Made by a program: the position numbers and the translations under genes. A stretch of DNA of 64,000 bases from Pseudotabrizicola sediminis (GTDB lineage: Bacteria; Pseudomonadota; Alphaproteobacteria; Rhodobacterales; Rhodobacteraceae), in NCBI RefSeq assembly GCF_004745575.1, contig NZ_RPEM01000011.1:1-64000 (forward strand), written 5' to 3'. This document shows positions 8,652 to 16,758 of this stretch, one piece after another (position 1 is the first letter of the stretch; the number at the start of each line of letters is the position of its first letter). The notes under the pieces are model-generated. The model worked only from the letters and a program-made list of their open reading frames with translations, had not been told where the DNA came from and made no database searches.

Positions 8652-8740
8652 GTAGCGCAGCTTGGCCGGGCATGCAAGACCTCAGTTGCGGGTCTGGTCA
8701 CCCGGATTGCACCCGTGCTACCACTCCCGAAACAGGGGTG
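8652..8740 (+). promoter_or_regulatory. Candidate structured RNA leader of corA with SD-sequestering hairpin
   Basis: Hand folding gives nested stems. The outer stem is GTAGCGC (8652-8658) with GTGCTAC (8715-8721). Directly stacked on it is GGG-ca-TGCAA (8668-8677) with TTGCACCC (8707-8714). An inner hairpin is CGGGT (8689-8693) with ACCCG (8700-8704) and loop CTGGTC. The next hairpin pairs CAC-t-CCC (8722-8728) with GGGGTG (8735-8740), which is the only Shine-Dalgarno-like sequence before corA ATG 8745. The outer stem contains a G-U pair that would become a mismatch on the other strand, favouring plus-strand RNA. It is not a recognisable M-box or tRNA. The structure is seen; the regulatory function is inferred. 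Confidence 0.5.
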
Positions 8741-8744
8741 TGTC

Positions 8745-9710
8745 ATGATTTACGGATATGCAGAGCAGGACGGGCGGCTGGTCGGGGTGACCGACGGCCT
8801 GCCTGCAGCGGCGGTCTGGCTGGATCTTGTTGCGCCGGATCGCGGTGACGAGCAGATGCTGGAATCTCAGCTGGGACTTGACCTGCCCACGCGGGAGGAC
8901 ATGGAAGAAATCGAGCAATCCTCGCGGCTTTATGCCGAGGATGGTGCCCTGTTCATGACCATCATGTTCCCCGCGCACAGCGAGGGCGACACGCCGGTCA
9001 TGGCGCCGGTCACTCTGGTTCTGACCGAACGGCAACTGGTAACGATCCGCTATCACACGCCCAAAGCGTTTGAGATGTTCGCGCAGCGCAGCGCAAAGGG
9101 CGGGCTGCCCTGTGATGGCGCAGATCAGGTGATGTTGTCCCTGCTCGATGTCATGGTGGACCGGCTGGCCGATGTGCTAGAGCGTGTGGGGCGCGATATC
9201 GAGGTCATCTCGCGCAGTGTCTTTGCCAAGGACGGGGCGAAGGCGCGCAAGGGCACCGGCTGGCGCTCGGTGCTGGAAGAGATCGGGCGCAAGGGCGATA
9301 TGGTATCGGTGATCCGCGACAGTCTGGGCACGCTTGACCGGCTGACGGTGTTCTGGGGCCAGCGCCTGCGCGACGAGCCTGACACCAAGGACCTGCGCGC
9401 AAGGCTGAAGGATCTGACATCGGATGTGCGCGGACTGGAGGATCATTCGGCCTTCATGGCGCAGAAGATCAGCTTTCTGATGGATGCGACGCTTGGCCTG
9501 ATCGGGATTGAACAGAACGGGATCATCAAGATCTTCTCTGTTGCTTCGGTGGCCTTTCTGCCGCCCACCCTGATCGCCTCGATCTACGGGATGAACTTCG
9601 AGGTGATGCCGGAACTGAGCTGGCCTTATGGTTATCCCATGGCGCTGGGCGTGATGGTGCTGTCGGCGGTTGTGCCATACGTTTATTTCCGCCGGCGCGG
9701 CTGGTTGTGA
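8745..9710 (+). CDS. corA: CorA-family magnesium/divalent cation transporter
   Basis: A 321-residue inner-membrane channel for Mg2+ (Co2+/Ni2+ in some members). A large cytoplasmic alpha/beta and helical domain (about 1-260) is followed by two C-terminal membrane helices. The YGMN signature that forms the selectivity filter is at residues ~281-284, then the short FEVMPELSWP loop and the last helix ending in a basic FRRRGWL tail. ATG 8745 is preferred; open frame extends upstream through the tRNA-Cys gene and is not coding. The weak ribosome-binding site (AGGGGTG, 8734-8740) lies in a hairpin of the leader described separately. It is transcribed divergently from tRNA-Cys. Confidence 0.93.
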   Translation: MIYGYAEQDGRLVGVTDGLPAAAVWLDLVAPDRGDEQMLESQLGLDLPTREDMEEIEQSSRLYAEDGALFMTIMFPAHSEGDTPVMAPVTLVLTERQLVTIRYHTPKAFEMFAQRSAKGGLPCDGADQVMLSLLDVMVDRLADVLERVGRDIEVISRSVFAKDGAKARKGTGWRSVLEEIGRKGDMVSVIRDSLGTLDRLTVFWGQRLRDEPDTKDLRARLKDLTSDVRGLEDHSAFMAQKISFLMDATLGLIGIEQNGIIKIFSVASVAFLPPTLIASIYGMNFEVMPELSWPYGYPMALGVMVLSAVVPYVYFRRRGWL

Positions 9711-9916
9711 CCGCGCAGACCCATCGCATCTGCTGAAAATTGCTGCGAAACGCTTCAAATCGCTAGGTCTGTGTTCGGATATACGGGGTCTCGCTCGCCC
9801 CAGGCGTGTGAGTGTTGTATTGATCTTAACGGAAACAGGCTGCACTAAGGCCCGAAAATTCTGCGCCGGGTCGCGCATTGCGACCACGCGCTTTCGTTGG
9901 AAGCGAGACTTTATCC

Positions 9917-11095
9917 ATGGCTAAACGTCTTATCATTGCGGTCATTCTGCTTGGCCTGATTGTCGGCGGAATCGTGTGGTTCAATTCTTTCCGGGCCGGC
10001 ATGATTGCCCAATTCATGGCTGGGCGCGTGCCGCCGCCGGTTCCGGTGACCGTGCAGATGGTGGAGCCGGTGACCTGGACGCCGGGGATCGATGCGATCG
10101 GCACTGCCGTTTCCGCGCGCGGCGTCGATCTGGCGATCGAGTCCGGCGGGCTGGTCCGGGCGGTGAACTTCACCTCGAACGACAAGGTGACGGAAGGCCA
10201 GATGCTGCTGCAGATCGACGACGACAGCGAACGCGCGTCCCTTGCCGCTGCCGAAGCGGCGCTGGGCGTCACCCAGACGGAATCGCAGCGCGCCGAGACC
10301 CTGACCGAACGCGGGGTCGGGACTGCCAACTCGGTGGAAACCGCCCTGGCGCAGGTGGAAAGCGCACGTGCGCAGGTGGCGCAGGTGCGCACGGCCCTGG
10401 ATGCCAAGACATTGACGGCACCGTTTGATGGCGTGGTCGGCATTCCGCGCGTGGAACGGGGGCAATATGTGACGCCCGGCACGGTTTATGCCACCTTGCA
10501 GGATCTGGATCAGATGTATGTCGATTTCACCGTGCCCGAACAACAGATCGGCGCGCTGGATCTGGGGCGCGCCATTTCGGTCAGCACCGAAGTCGCGGAT
10601 TTTCAAGCCGAAGGCCGCATCACCGGTATTGAGCCGCAGGTTGACCCGCGCTCGCGCCTTGTGTCGGTGCGCGCGGCGGTGGACAACACCAACGGCGGCC
10701 TGTTCCCCGGCCAGTTTCTGCGGGTGCGTGTGGCCCTGCCGGAAGAGCAGGGCGTGATCACCGTGCCGCAGACGGCGGTGATTTCCAGCCTTTATGGCGA
10801 CTCGATCTATGTGGTGATGCCCGAGGGCGAGGGGCTGAAGGTCAATCAGGCTTTCGTGACGCTGGGCCGTCGCTCGGGCGACCGGATCGAGGTGGTCGCG
10901 GGCATCGCCGCCGGCGATCAGATCGTGACGTCAGGCCAGAACCGGCTGTCCAACGCAGCGAGTGTGGTGATCGACGACACTGTACAGCTGTCGCCCGCCG
11001 TCACAGCGCCCGCCGCCACACCGCCCGCTGAGCCGGCATCCGGTGAAGCCGACGCAACCGGCGACGCCGCTGCGCCCGCTGCGGCCAGCGAATAG
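9917..11095 (+). CDS. RND efflux pump periplasmic adaptor (HlyD/MFP family)
   Basis: A 392-residue membrane-fusion protein. An N-terminal membrane anchor (residues ~4-22, no lipobox cysteine) is followed by a lipoyl-like half motif (SGGLVRAVNFTSNDKVTEGQ), a coiled-coil hairpin (about 95-160), the second lipoyl half (LTAPFDGVVGIPRVERGQYV), beta-barrel and membrane-proximal domains, and an Ala/Pro-rich tail. It bridges the inner-membrane pump to an outer-membrane channel. ATG 9917 begins the hydrophobic anchor; an upstream ATG at 9878 gives an unconvincing extension. The RND pump starts 9 nt after its stop. No TolC-like gene is in the operon, so an outer-membrane partner encoded elsewhere is assumed. 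Resembles MexH-type adaptors. Confidence 0.9.
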   Translation: MAKRLIIAVILLGLIVGGIVWFNSFRAGMIAQFMAGRVPPPVPVTVQMVEPVTWTPGIDAIGTAVSARGVDLAIESGGLVRAVNFTSNDKVTEGQMLLQIDDDSERASLAAAEAALGVTQTESQRAETLTERGVGTANSVETALAQVESARAQVAQVRTALDAKTLTAPFDGVVGIPRVERGQYVTPGTVYATLQDLDQMYVDFTVPEQQIGALDLGRAISVSTEVADFQAEGRITGIEPQVDPRSRLVSVRAAVDNTNGGLFPGQFLRVRVALPEEQGVITVPQTAVISSLYGDSIYVVMPEGEGLKVNQAFVTLGRRSGDRIEVVAGIAAGDQIVTSGQNRLSNAASVVIDDTVQLSPAVTAPAATPPAEPASGEADATGDAAAPAAASE

Positions 11096-11104
11096 GGGCG
11101 GCAG

Positions 11105-14100
11105 ATGCATTTTTCAGAACTCTTCATCCGCCGCCCGGTCCTGTCCTCTGTGCTGGCGGCGCTGATCCTGTTCCTTGGTCTGGCCGCCATGGTCAACCTG
11201 CCGGTGCGCCAGTACCCCGAGGTTGAGGAAAGCGTGATCACCATCACCACGGTCTATCCCGGTGCCGCCCCGGAACTGATCCAGGGCTTCGTCACCTCGC
11301 CCATCGCGGCGGCGGTTTCGACCACCGAAAATCTGGATTATGTGACCAGTGAATCCCGCCCCTCCGCCTCGGTGGTGACGGTGCAGATGCGCCTTGGGGC
11401 CGACCCCGATATCGCGCTGACCGAGGTGATGTCCAAGGTGCAGCAGGTGCGTGGTCAGCTGCCGCAGGACACCGAAGATCCGGTGATCGCCAAGGGCACC
11501 GGCCAGTCCTTCGCGCTGATGTATCTTGCGGCGCAAAACCCCAATATGACGCCGGAACAGCTGACCGAATACCTTGAACGGGTGGTGCGCCCGCGCGTGA
11601 CCAATATCGCCGGCGTGGCGCAGATGGAGATTCTGGGGGCGCAGAAATTCGCCATGCGAATCTGGCTTGACCCGCTCTTGCTGTCGGCGCGCGGCGTCAC
11701 CGCGTCCGAGGTGCTTGCGGCGATCCGGTCCTCGAACTTCCTGTCGGCCCCGGGCAAGACCGAGAATGAATATTTCAGCTATTCCCTGACGCTCGATTCC
11801 ACCATCCAAAGCCCCGACGCTTTTGGCGCCTTGCCCTTGGGGCAGGGCGACAGCGGCGTGGTGCGCCTGCGCGATGTGGCGCGGATGGAACTTGCCTCCG
11901 GGGCCAATGATGCCATCGTGACCTTTGCGGGGGAGCCGGGCATCTTCATCGGCATCATCCCGGCACCGGGCGAAAACCAGCTGGATGTGGCAGGCAATGT
12001 CATCGACGCCCTGCCGGGTCTGGTAGAGACCTTGCCCGCCGGGATGACGGTCGATCTGGTCTACGACTCGACCGAAACAATTTCCGCCTCGATTTCCGAG
12101 GTGTTCATCACCATCGCCGAAGCCGTGCTGATTGTTGTGGTGGTGATCCTGCTGTTTCTTGGCTCGTTCCGGTCGGTTCTTATGCCCATCGTCACCATTC
12201 CGCTGTCCCTGATCGGGGTCTGTTCGGTGATGCTGATGCTGGGCTATTCGATCAACCTGCTGACCCTGCTGGCCATGGTGCTGGCCATTGGTCTGGTGGT
12301 CGATGACGCCATCGTGGTGGTGGAAAACATCCACCGCCATATTGATGACGGCATGACCCCGGCGGCGGCCTCTATCAAGGGGATGAAGGAAATCACCGGC
12401 CCGGTGGTCGCGATGACCATCACACTTGCCGCCGTGCTGGCCCCTCTTGCCTTTACCGGTGGTCTGACGGGCGCGCTCTTTGCCGAATTCGCGCTGACTC
12501 TGGCCGGATCGGTGATCATTTCCGGCATCGTCGCGCTGACCATCACCCCGGCCATGTCGGCGCGGCTGCTTAGCCACGGCGAACCGGGGCGGTTCCAGCG
12601 CATCGTGGACCGCACGCTTGGCGGGCTGGCCAACTGGTATGAACGCCGGGTGTCCTCGTCGCTCGATTACCGCCCGGTAACCATTCTGATGGTGGTCTCG
12701 CTTTTGGGGGCCACGGGGTTCATGTTCATGAACACCTCCTCCGAACTCGCGCCCGAAGAAGACAGTGGCGCGCTGTTCGCGATCATGAACGCCCCGCGCT
12801 ATGCGACACTGGACTACACCGATGCCTTCACCACCGAGATCGGCAAACGCACGGGCAGCATCGAAGAGGTGCAGACCTCGTTTTCGGTGGCCGGGATGGG
12901 CGGGGCCGCCAATACCGGCTTCTATATCTGGGCGCTGAAGGACTGGTCCGAGCGTACGCGGGGGCAGGCCGAAATTCAGGCGCAGTTGCAGGGCATTCTG
13001 GATGCCGCGCCGGGCTTGCAAAGCTATGTCTTCGCGCCGCCCTCACTGCCCGGTTCGGGCGGTGGCCTGCCGATTTCCATGGTGATCCAGTCGATCTATG
13101 CGCCCGAGCGGGTGGTCGAGGTGGCCGAGGAAATCCGCACCCGGGCCATGCAGTCGGGCATGTTCATCGTGGTGCAGAACAGCCTGTCGTTCGACGCGCC
13201 GCAGGTCCGTGTCACCATCGACCGCGACCGCGCGGCCCAACTGGGCGTGGCGGTCAGCGACATCGGCTCGACCCTTGGCATTCTGGTCGGCGGTGGCGCG
13301 GTTGCGCAGTTTGACCGCGATTCCAACAGCTATGATGTGATCACCCAAGTGCCGCCCGAATGGCGCGACAATCCGGAGCGTTTGGGCGAATTTTTCGTGC
13401 GCTCGGGCAGTGGTGTCATGGTGCCCTTGTCATCGGTGGTCAGCATCCTGCCCACCGTGTCTGCCGCGTCGATTTCGCAGTTCAACCAGCTGAACTCGGC
13501 CACTTTGTCCGGCATGCCGATGATCGGCCTGTCCACCGGGGTTGCACTGGCAGAGCTGGAACGGATCGCGGATGAAGTCCTGCCGGATGGGTTCTTTGTC
13601 GAATACTCCGGCCAGTCGCGGCTGGAGAAATCCGAAGGCAACACGATCATCCTTGCCTTCGCGGCGGCGATTGTCGTGATCTATCTGGTGCTGGCAGCGC
13701 AATTCGAAAGCTTCCGCGACCCGCTGATCATCCTGATGTCGGTGCCGATGTGTATCTTCGGGGCCATTCTGCCGCTGTATCTGGGGGCAGGGACGCTGAA
13801 CATCTACACCCAAGTCGGGCTGATCACCCTGATCGGCCTGATCACCAAACACGGCATCCTGATGGTGGAATTCGCCAACCAGCAGCGCGAAGAACACGGA
13901 ATGCCGCAGCGTCAAGCCATCGTGGCCGCCGCCAAAACCCGTCTGCGGCCCATTCTGATGACCACGGCCGCCATGGCGCTGGCCGTGGTGCCGCTGATCA
14001 TTGCCGAAGGCGCGGGGGCGGCGGCGCGGCAGGCCATGGGTCTGGTCATCTTCACCGGCCTGCTGATTGGCACCATCTTCACGTTGTTTGTGGTGCCGGC

Positions 14101-14206
14101 CTTCTACACGCTGATCTCGCTCAGCGATGCAAAATACCTGTTGCACAAGCGCAAGGTAGAACGGCAGTTCGGGTCGGACTCCGGCGCGGCCGCACAACCA
14201 CATTGA
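11105..14206 (+). CDS. RND-family multidrug efflux permease (HAE1/AcrB-like)
   Basis: A 1033-residue proton-driven inner-membrane exporter, full length for the family, with the usual duplicated arrangement of twelve membrane helices and two large periplasmic loops. The N-terminus (FIRRPVLSSVLAALILFLG) is typical. The proton-relay aspartates are in GLVVDDAIVVVENI (about residues 400-401), and the relay lysine is in GLITKHGILMVEFANQ (about 915). It forms an operon with the adaptor upstream. Substrates cannot be predicted. Two stem-loops at 14218-14236 and 14255-14280 follow the stop. Confidence 0.93.
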   Translation: MHFSELFIRRPVLSSVLAALILFLGLAAMVNLPVRQYPEVEESVITITTVYPGAAPELIQGFVTSPIAAAVSTTENLDYVTSESRPSASVVTVQMRLGADPDIALTEVMSKVQQVRGQLPQDTEDPVIAKGTGQSFALMYLAAQNPNMTPEQLTEYLERVVRPRVTNIAGVAQMEILGAQKFAMRIWLDPLLLSARGVTASEVLAAIRSSNFLSAPGKTENEYFSYSLTLDSTIQSPDAFGALPLGQGDSGVVRLRDVARMELASGANDAIVTFAGEPGIFIGIIPAPGENQLDVAGNVIDALPGLVETLPAGMTVDLVYDSTETISASISEVFITIAEAVLIVVVVILLFLGSFRSVLMPIVTIPLSLIGVCSVMLMLGYSINLLTLLAMVLAIGLVVDDAIVVVENIHRHIDDGMTPAAASIKGMKEITGPVVAMTITLAAVLAPLAFTGGLTGALFAEFALTLAGSVIISGIVALTITPAMSARLLSHGEPGRFQRIVDRTLGGLANWYERRVSSSLDYRPVTILMVVSLLGATGFMFMNTSSELAPEEDSGALFAIMNAPRYATLDYTDAFTTEIGKRTGSIEEVQTSFSVAGMGGAANTGFYIWALKDWSERTRGQAEIQAQLQGILDAAPGLQSYVFAPPSLPGSGGGLPISMVIQSIYAPERVVEVAEEIRTRAMQSGMFIVVQNSLSFDAPQVRVTIDRDRAAQLGVAVSDIGSTLGILVGGGAVAQFDRDSNSYDVITQVPPEWRDNPERLGEFFVRSGSGVMVPLSSVVSILPTVSAASISQFNQLNSATLSGMPMIGLSTGVALAELERIADEVLPDGFFVEYSGQSRLEKSEGNTIILAFAAAIVVIYLVLAAQFESFRDPLIILMSVPMCIFGAILPLYLGAGTLNIYTQVGLITLIGLITKHGILMVEFANQQREEHGMPQRQAIVAAAKTRLRPILMTTAAMALAVVPLIIAEGAGAAARQAMGLVIFTGLLIGTIFTLFVVPAFYTLISLSDAKYLLHKRKVERQFGSDSGAAAQPH

Positions 14207-14217
14207 TCTGGCAGACC

Positions 14218-14236
14218 CGCAGGACCATGTCCTGCG
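14218..14236 (+). other. Stem-loop just after the RND operon
   Basis: A perfect 8-bp stem, CGCAGGAC/GTCCTGCG, with a CAT loop, 11 nt after the pump stop codon. No U-tract follows, so it is more likely a 3' mRNA-stability element than a terminator on its own. Confidence 0.5.
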
Positions 14237-14254
14237 CGGCGCGCAAAGTCACAA

Positions 14255-14280
14255 GGGCGGCATTCGAAAGGATGCCGCCC
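14255..14280 (+). terminator. Probable transcription terminator between converging RND operon and arginase gene
   Basis: A perfect 9-bp stem, GGGCGGCAT/ATGCCGCCC, with an 8-nt loop, followed by GAAATTATT. The U-tract is poor, so factor-independent termination is possible but not certain. It lies between two converging genes. Confidence 0.45.
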
Positions 14281-14380
14281 GAAATTATTGACAAATCACG
14301 AAGGTCGCAATGCCAAGTAGTTGATGTCAAAGGGTTCCATGATTTGCAACACAGTGGGTAACCCGTGTTTCATCCCGCTA

Positions 14381-15304
14381 TCACTTGGCCCGCGTCGGGC
14401 GGTCAAACACCTTTTTGCCCATCAGGCTGCCGACCAGATCGACCATCAGCCGCGCTGTCATGCCCCGGTCATCGAGGAAGGGGTTCAACTCCACCAGATC
14501 TAGGCTGGTCACCAGCCCGGACTCGTGCAGCAGCTCCATCACCAGATGCGCCTCGCGGAACGTGGTGCCGCCCGGCACCGTGGTGCCGACCGCCGGGGCA
14601 ATCGCGGGGTCCAGAAAGTCGACATCCAGACTGACATGCAGCATGCCCCCCGCCGCACGCACACCCTCCAGAAACAGCCGCAGCGGGGCGACGACCCCAT
14701 GCTCATCCAGAACCCGCATGTCATGGATGGCAATGTCATGGTCCAGCAGCGCCGCATGTTCGGCGGGATCGACCGAACGGATGCCATAGAGACAGATCCG
14801 CTCTGCGGGAACCGGGGCTGGGAAGGGTGGAAACGCCTCAAACCCGGCACGCCCGGCAATATAGGCCACCGGGGTGCCATGCAGATTGCCGCTGGTCGTG
14901 GTCATCGCGGTGTGGAAGTCCGAATGCGCATCCAGCCACAGCAGAAACAGTGGCCGCCCGACACTGGTGGCATGCGCCGCTGCGCCGGAAACCGTGCCGA
15001 GCGCCAGCGAATGATCCCCGCCAAGGATGATCGGCATCGCCCCATCGTCCAGCGCGTCACTGACCTTTTGTGCGAGGATCTGCGTCCAGCCCAGCACCTC
15101 GGCCAGCGAATGCACCGCAGGGTTGGGGCAGGGCGGTGCCACGACCTGAGGGCAGCTCAGATCGCCCCAATCCTCCACCCCATGCCCCTGACCAGAGATT
15201 GCCTGCGCCAGACCCGCAACGCGGTAGGCCGCCGGACCCATCAGACACCCGGGCCGCTGTTGGCCCGCGTCGATCGGGGCACCGATAAGGATGGTTCTGG
15301 TCAC
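14381..15304 (-). CDS. rocF: Arginase
   Basis: A 307-residue ureohydrolase converting L-arginine to L-ornithine and urea in the cytosol. The binuclear Mn2+ ligands are in GGDHS, DAHSDFHT and SLDVDFLDP, and the N-terminal ILIGAPIDAGQQRPG is the usual opening. The SGNLHGTPVAYIAG segment, the substrate loop of arginases, favours arginase over agmatinase. It is a single gene converging with the RND operon; no ornithine cyclodeaminase or amino-acid permease is adjacent. The start at 15304 directly precedes the conserved N-terminus. Confidence 0.9.
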   Translation of the reverse strand: MTRTILIGAPIDAGQQRPGCLMGPAAYRVAGLAQAISGQGHGVEDWGDLSCPQVVAPPCPNPAVHSLAEVLGWTQILAQKVSDALDDGAMPIILGGDHSLALGTVSGAAAHATSVGRPLFLLWLDAHSDFHTAMTTTSGNLHGTPVAYIAGRAGFEAFPPFPAPVPAERICLYGIRSVDPAEHAALLDHDIAIHDMRVLDEHGVVAPLRLFLEGVRAAGGMLHVSLDVDFLDPAIAPAVGTTVPGGTTFREAHLVMELLHESGLVTSLDLVELNPFLDDRGMTARLMVDLVGSLMGKKVFDRPTRAK

Positions 15305-15628
15305 TGCATTCTCCTGTTCTTTGGCCGGGGACGGCCCAGATGGCGGTTGGTTTGATCCGGTGTCCAGTGCAAAATGTACAGGCGGTCAACCAAAGCGGCG
15401 GGGTCCATACGCAAACGGACGACCCCGCCTGCTGCCAAAACCGGTGCACAACGGCGCGCCGCCACTCCTGATCTGCCTGAAAGCCTTGGCCTGTTCCCCT
15501 CACCGTTCGCGCCGTGGGCAGCCCGAAACCAGACCGCGCCGTGTCGACCAGGCACCACCCACCCGCCAGCCGCCCTGCCAGGGTTGCGCAGACACAACAA
15601 AGCAGAAGAATACATCCCAAAACGCGAA
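15305..15628. other. Intergenic region without a supported gene
   Basis: Open frames exist on both strands but have Arg/Pro-rich, family-less translations, and the minus-strand one runs through the tRNA-Asn gene. I find no convincing gene. It probably contains the arginase promoter. Confidence 0.5.
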
Positions 15629-15648
15629 GGCCGCCCAGAAGGGCGGCC
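15618..15648 (-). terminator. Probable terminator of tRNA-Asn
   Basis: On the minus strand GGCCGCCC-TTCT-GGGCGGCC (15629-15648) is followed by TTCGCGTTTT. It lies 28 bp beyond the tRNA 3' end in the direction of transcription. Confidence 0.5.
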
Positions 15649-15676
15649 CGCTAACGTCTTGTAGCTATTCGATATT

Positions 15677-15751
15677 TTGGCTCCGGCGGTAGGGATCGAA
15701 CCTACGACCAATTGATTAACAGTCAACTGCTCTACCGCTGAGCTACGCCGG
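15677..15751 (-). tRNA. tRNA-Asn (GTT)
   Basis: A minus-strand 75-nt cloverleaf: acceptor TCCGGCG/CGCCGGA with discriminator G, D-arm TAGCTCAGCGGTAGAGC, anticodon loop CTGTTAA (GTT), T-loop GGTTCGATCC, and an encoded CCA at 15677-15679. Confidence 0.97.
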
Positions 15752-15811
15752 AACACGTGGGCCGTATAGCAAGTGCTTTTGGGGGCGTAAAGGGGAATTG
15801 GGGAAAAATCT

Positions 15812-16729
15812 TCATCGGGTGTCAGTTGGGGTGAAGATTGTGTCGGGGCCGGGAAGGTCGGTGCAGGTCACCAGGTTTCTTTGTTCAAGATCAATAAGAT
15901 GCGCCAGAACGTTTCTTTGGGCGGCAGGCAGCAATGCGGCGGGTGTCATGTGGTAGATGCGCCGGGTAAGCGTGGCGGGGCTTGCCGGGCCGGTCTGCAG
16001 CGCGGCCAGTACCTCGGCTTCGCGGGTGCTGCGATGGTCGGCAAGGGCCTGCAGGCGCGCCGACACGTCAAAGACCGGAGCACCATGGCCGGGCAGCATC
16101 AGACACCATCGCTCTTCCATCAGGCGGTGCAGCGATGCCATATAGGCCCCCATGTCGCCATCGGGTGGCGAGATCAGGCTGGAGGCCCAGCCCATGGCGT
16201 GATCGCCCGAAAACAGCACATCACCGTAACCTGCGCAGATGTGCCCGCCCATATGGCCTGGCGTGTGCAGGATGCGCAGGCTCTTGCCGGCGCAAGGCAG
16301 CACCTCGCCATCGGCCACAGCCCTGTCGGGGCGAAACGCGTGATCCACCCCTTCACCGCCGCTTGCCAGCCCGCTGGCCATCAGCCGCGCCATCACCGGA
16401 CTGCGCCCGGACGCGGCATCGCCAAAGGCAAGCACCGGGGCACCTGTCAGGACGGCAAACAGCCGTGCGGCGGCGGAGTGGTCTTTGTGGGCATGGGTCA
16501 CCAGAATGGCCGAGACGCGTTCCGAAGGGGCCAGAGCCGCCAGGATCGCGCCGATATGCGAGCGGTCTTCCGGGCCGGGGTCAACCACGATCACCTCCTT
16601 GTCGCGCCCCAGGATATAGGTGTTGGTGCCCGGCCCGGTCATCGGTGATGGGTTGGGGGCAAGAATGCGCCGGATATCGCTTGTGATCCAGTCCGCCACG
16701 CCTGCCTGCACCGTGTTGCCCGCTTTCAT
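15812..16729 (-). CDS. MBL-fold metallo-hydrolase (LACTB2-like)
   Basis: A 305-residue metallo-beta-lactamase-fold hydrolase. Metal ligands are in THAHKDH (around residue 82), TPGHMGGH, FSGDH and LPGHG. The N-terminus NPSPMTGPGTNTYILG is typical of the LACTB2/GloB-like subgroup, and the C-terminal ~80 residues form a winged-helix-like domain (RIYHMTPAALLPAAQRNVLAHL), as in LACTB2. The substrate could be an ester, thioester or nucleic acid and cannot be assigned. It is transcribed divergently from the sensor kinase gene with only 29 bp between the starts. Confidence 0.85.
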   Translation of the reverse strand: MKAGNTVQAGVADWITSDIRRILAPNPSPMTGPGTNTYILGRDKEVIVVDPGPEDRSHIGAILAALAPSERVSAILVTHAHKDHSAAARLFAVLTGAPVLAFGDAASGRSPVMARLMASGLASGGEGVDHAFRPDRAVADGEVLPCAGKSLRILHTPGHMGGHICAGYGDVLFSGDHAMGWASSLISPPDGDMGAYMASLHRLMEERWCLMLPGHGAPVFDVSARLQALADHRSTREAEVLAALQTGPASPATLTRRIYHMTPAALLPAAQRNVLAHLIDLEQRNLVTCTDLPGPDTIFTPTDTR

Positions 16730-16758
16730 TTGCCCGTTTGCCCGGCTAGGCTAACGGC

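Noticed and set aside
8641-8722. A second tRNA or tRNA pseudogene next to tRNA-Cys
   Set aside because: TAGCGCAGCTTGG resembles a D-arm, but no acceptor stem, anticodon arm and T-arm can be placed together; the sequence folds better as the nested leader structure reported for corA.
11114-13021. A 635-codon minus-strand frame opposite the RND pump gene
   Set aside because: His/Gln/Gly-rich shadow of the pump's codon pattern, with no ribosome-binding site or domain.
15291-15756. Possible small genes around tRNA-Asn on either strand
   Set aside because: The minus-strand frame runs through the tRNA and the plus-strand one has a biased Arg/Pro/Thr translation; neither has a convincing start site.
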